Positions 5,261 to 5,901 of a stretch of DNA of 5,901 nt are shown here, piece after piece (position 1 is the stretch's first letter; each line of letters begins with the position of its first letter). The position numbers and the translations under genes were made by a program. Source of the stretch: JAGHAJ01 sp964559865 [NCBI: uncultured Synergistota bacterium] (GTDB lineage Bacteria; Synergistota; JAGHAJ01); assembly GCA_964559865.1 (NCBI GenBank), contig CAZLJD010000040.1, forward strand, positions 1-5,901, in the 5' to 3' direction. Under the pieces are notes generated by a model that had not been told where the DNA came from, ran no database searches, and saw nothing but the letters and a program-made list of their open reading frames with translations.

Positions 5261-5901
5261 GCTTTCCTCCTTACAGCGAGCACATGTGCAATAGCCCCTA
5301 TGCATAGTGTAATGAGAAATAGAATCATACCTATTGCAAAAAGCACATAGTAGTGGTGACTACCTACAGGCGTTTCACCCATTTCAGAAGCTATAGTAGC
5401 TGCCATGCTCTTAACAGGATCAAATAAGCTTTGAGGTATAATAGCCGCATTACCAGAAGCCATCAGCACAACCATTGTTTCTCCCATTAACCTTCCTACT
5501 GCAAGCATTATAGATTTAACAACCCCCATGGAAGCTGCAGGCAAGACAACCTTCATTACTGTTTCCCATTTAGAAGCGCCAAGAGCCAATGAGGCATGCC
5601 TATAGTCTTGGGGCACAGAGCTCAGGGCATCTTCAGAAAATGAAGCTACTATGGGGATACCCATTAAGCCAAGAAGTAGAGAGGCATTCATAAGATTCAA
5701 TCCCGTATCTATGTCAAAGTGATCAAGCATATAAGGAGCAATGATGGACATACCTATAAAACCGAGTATTACCGAAGGTAGAGCTGCTATAACTTCTATA
5801 AAGGGTTTAAAAACTGCCCTTTCTGTAGCAGATGCAAACTCGGATAGGTAGATAGCCACTGCAATACCCAGAGGAACGGCTATAAGGCTGCCCAGAGCTG
5901 C
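5257..5901 (-). CDS. pstC: Phosphate ABC transporter permease PstC, C-terminal part (5' end outside window)
   Basis: The frame is open to the window edge and gives 214 residues, so by family length roughly the first 80-90 are missing. The segment starts inside a membrane helix and continues with GIAVAIYLSEFAS, then LPSVILGFIGM, then the EAA loop SEDALSSVPQDYRHASLALGA (89-109) with VVLP after it, and VGRLMGETMVVLMASGNA. All are typical of PstC/PstA-type permeases. PstC is told from PstA by its position before pstA and by the long segment between the last two helices (about 152-183). Translation is coupled to pstA by a 4-bp ATGA overlap, and the pstA ribosome site lies inside the last codons of this gene. 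A GTG at 5857-5859 is an internal codon, not the start, because conserved coding sequence continues upstream of it. The upstream promoter is not in view. Confidence 0.92.
   Translation of the reverse strand, partial: AALGSLIAVPLGIAVAIYLSEFASATERAVFKPFIEVIAALPSVILGFIGMSIIAPYMLDHFDIDTGLNLMNASLLLGLMGIPIVASFSEDALSSVPQDYRHASLALGASKWETVMKVVLPAASMGVVKSIMLAVGRLMGETMVVLMASGNAAIIPQSLFDPVKSMAATIASEMGETPVGSHHYYVLFAIGMILFLITLCIGAIAHVLAVRRKA

Overview
The window reads as chromosomal DNA from an anaerobic bacterium, possibly thermophilic. GC is moderate to low, and AGA/AGG arginine and ATA isoleucine codons are common. The anaerobe call rests on a HydC/NuoE-type subunit followed by a NuoF/HydB-type subunit with an extra N-terminal Cys-x4-Cys domain. 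That pairing is typical of soluble NAD-linked (often electron-bifurcating) hydrogenases or formate dehydrogenases. Groups such as Thermotogota, Coprothermobacterota or deep Bacillota would fit, but the sequence does not settle the taxon.

Layout: (1) 1-610, minus strand: the start of a NuoF/HydB-like gene, and the complete nuoE/hydC-like gene before it, overlapping by 11 bp. (2) 611-779: noncoding. It holds a good sigma70-type promoter for nuoE and an 18-bp dyad that closely resembles the operator of the NADH-sensing repressor Rex. (3) 780-2040, minus strand: one tandem HD + HD-GYP phosphohydrolase that is split by a single-base frameshift near 1495-1523. (4) 2041-2214: a divergent intergenic region with an extended -10 element facing each way and, between them, four tandem 11-bp units built like an OmpR/PhoB-family operator. 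(5) 2215-4429, plus strand: an OmpR/PhoB-type response regulator and a PhoR-type sensor kinase, overlapping by 11 bp. (6) 4394-5901, minus strand: pstA and the 3' part of pstC, converging on the kinase gene with a 36-bp tail-to-tail overlap.

Taken together, 2041-5901 is a phosphate-sensing and uptake locus. The kinase and regulator probably form a PhoR-PhoB pair, and PstC-PstA form the membrane channel of the high-affinity phosphate ABC transporter. pstB does not follow pstA here, so the ATPase gene must lie upstream of pstC or elsewhere. The HD/HD-GYP gene shares its control region with the regulator gene, which suggests but does not prove a link between phosphate signalling and cyclic dinucleotide turnover. 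The hydrogenase/dehydrogenase genes look like a separate transcription unit, perhaps under redox control.

Most of the window is recognisable, ordinary biology. I see no wholly new system. The points worth a second look are the split HD-GYP gene, the tandem-repeat operator, the Rex-like dyad and the convergent gene overlap.
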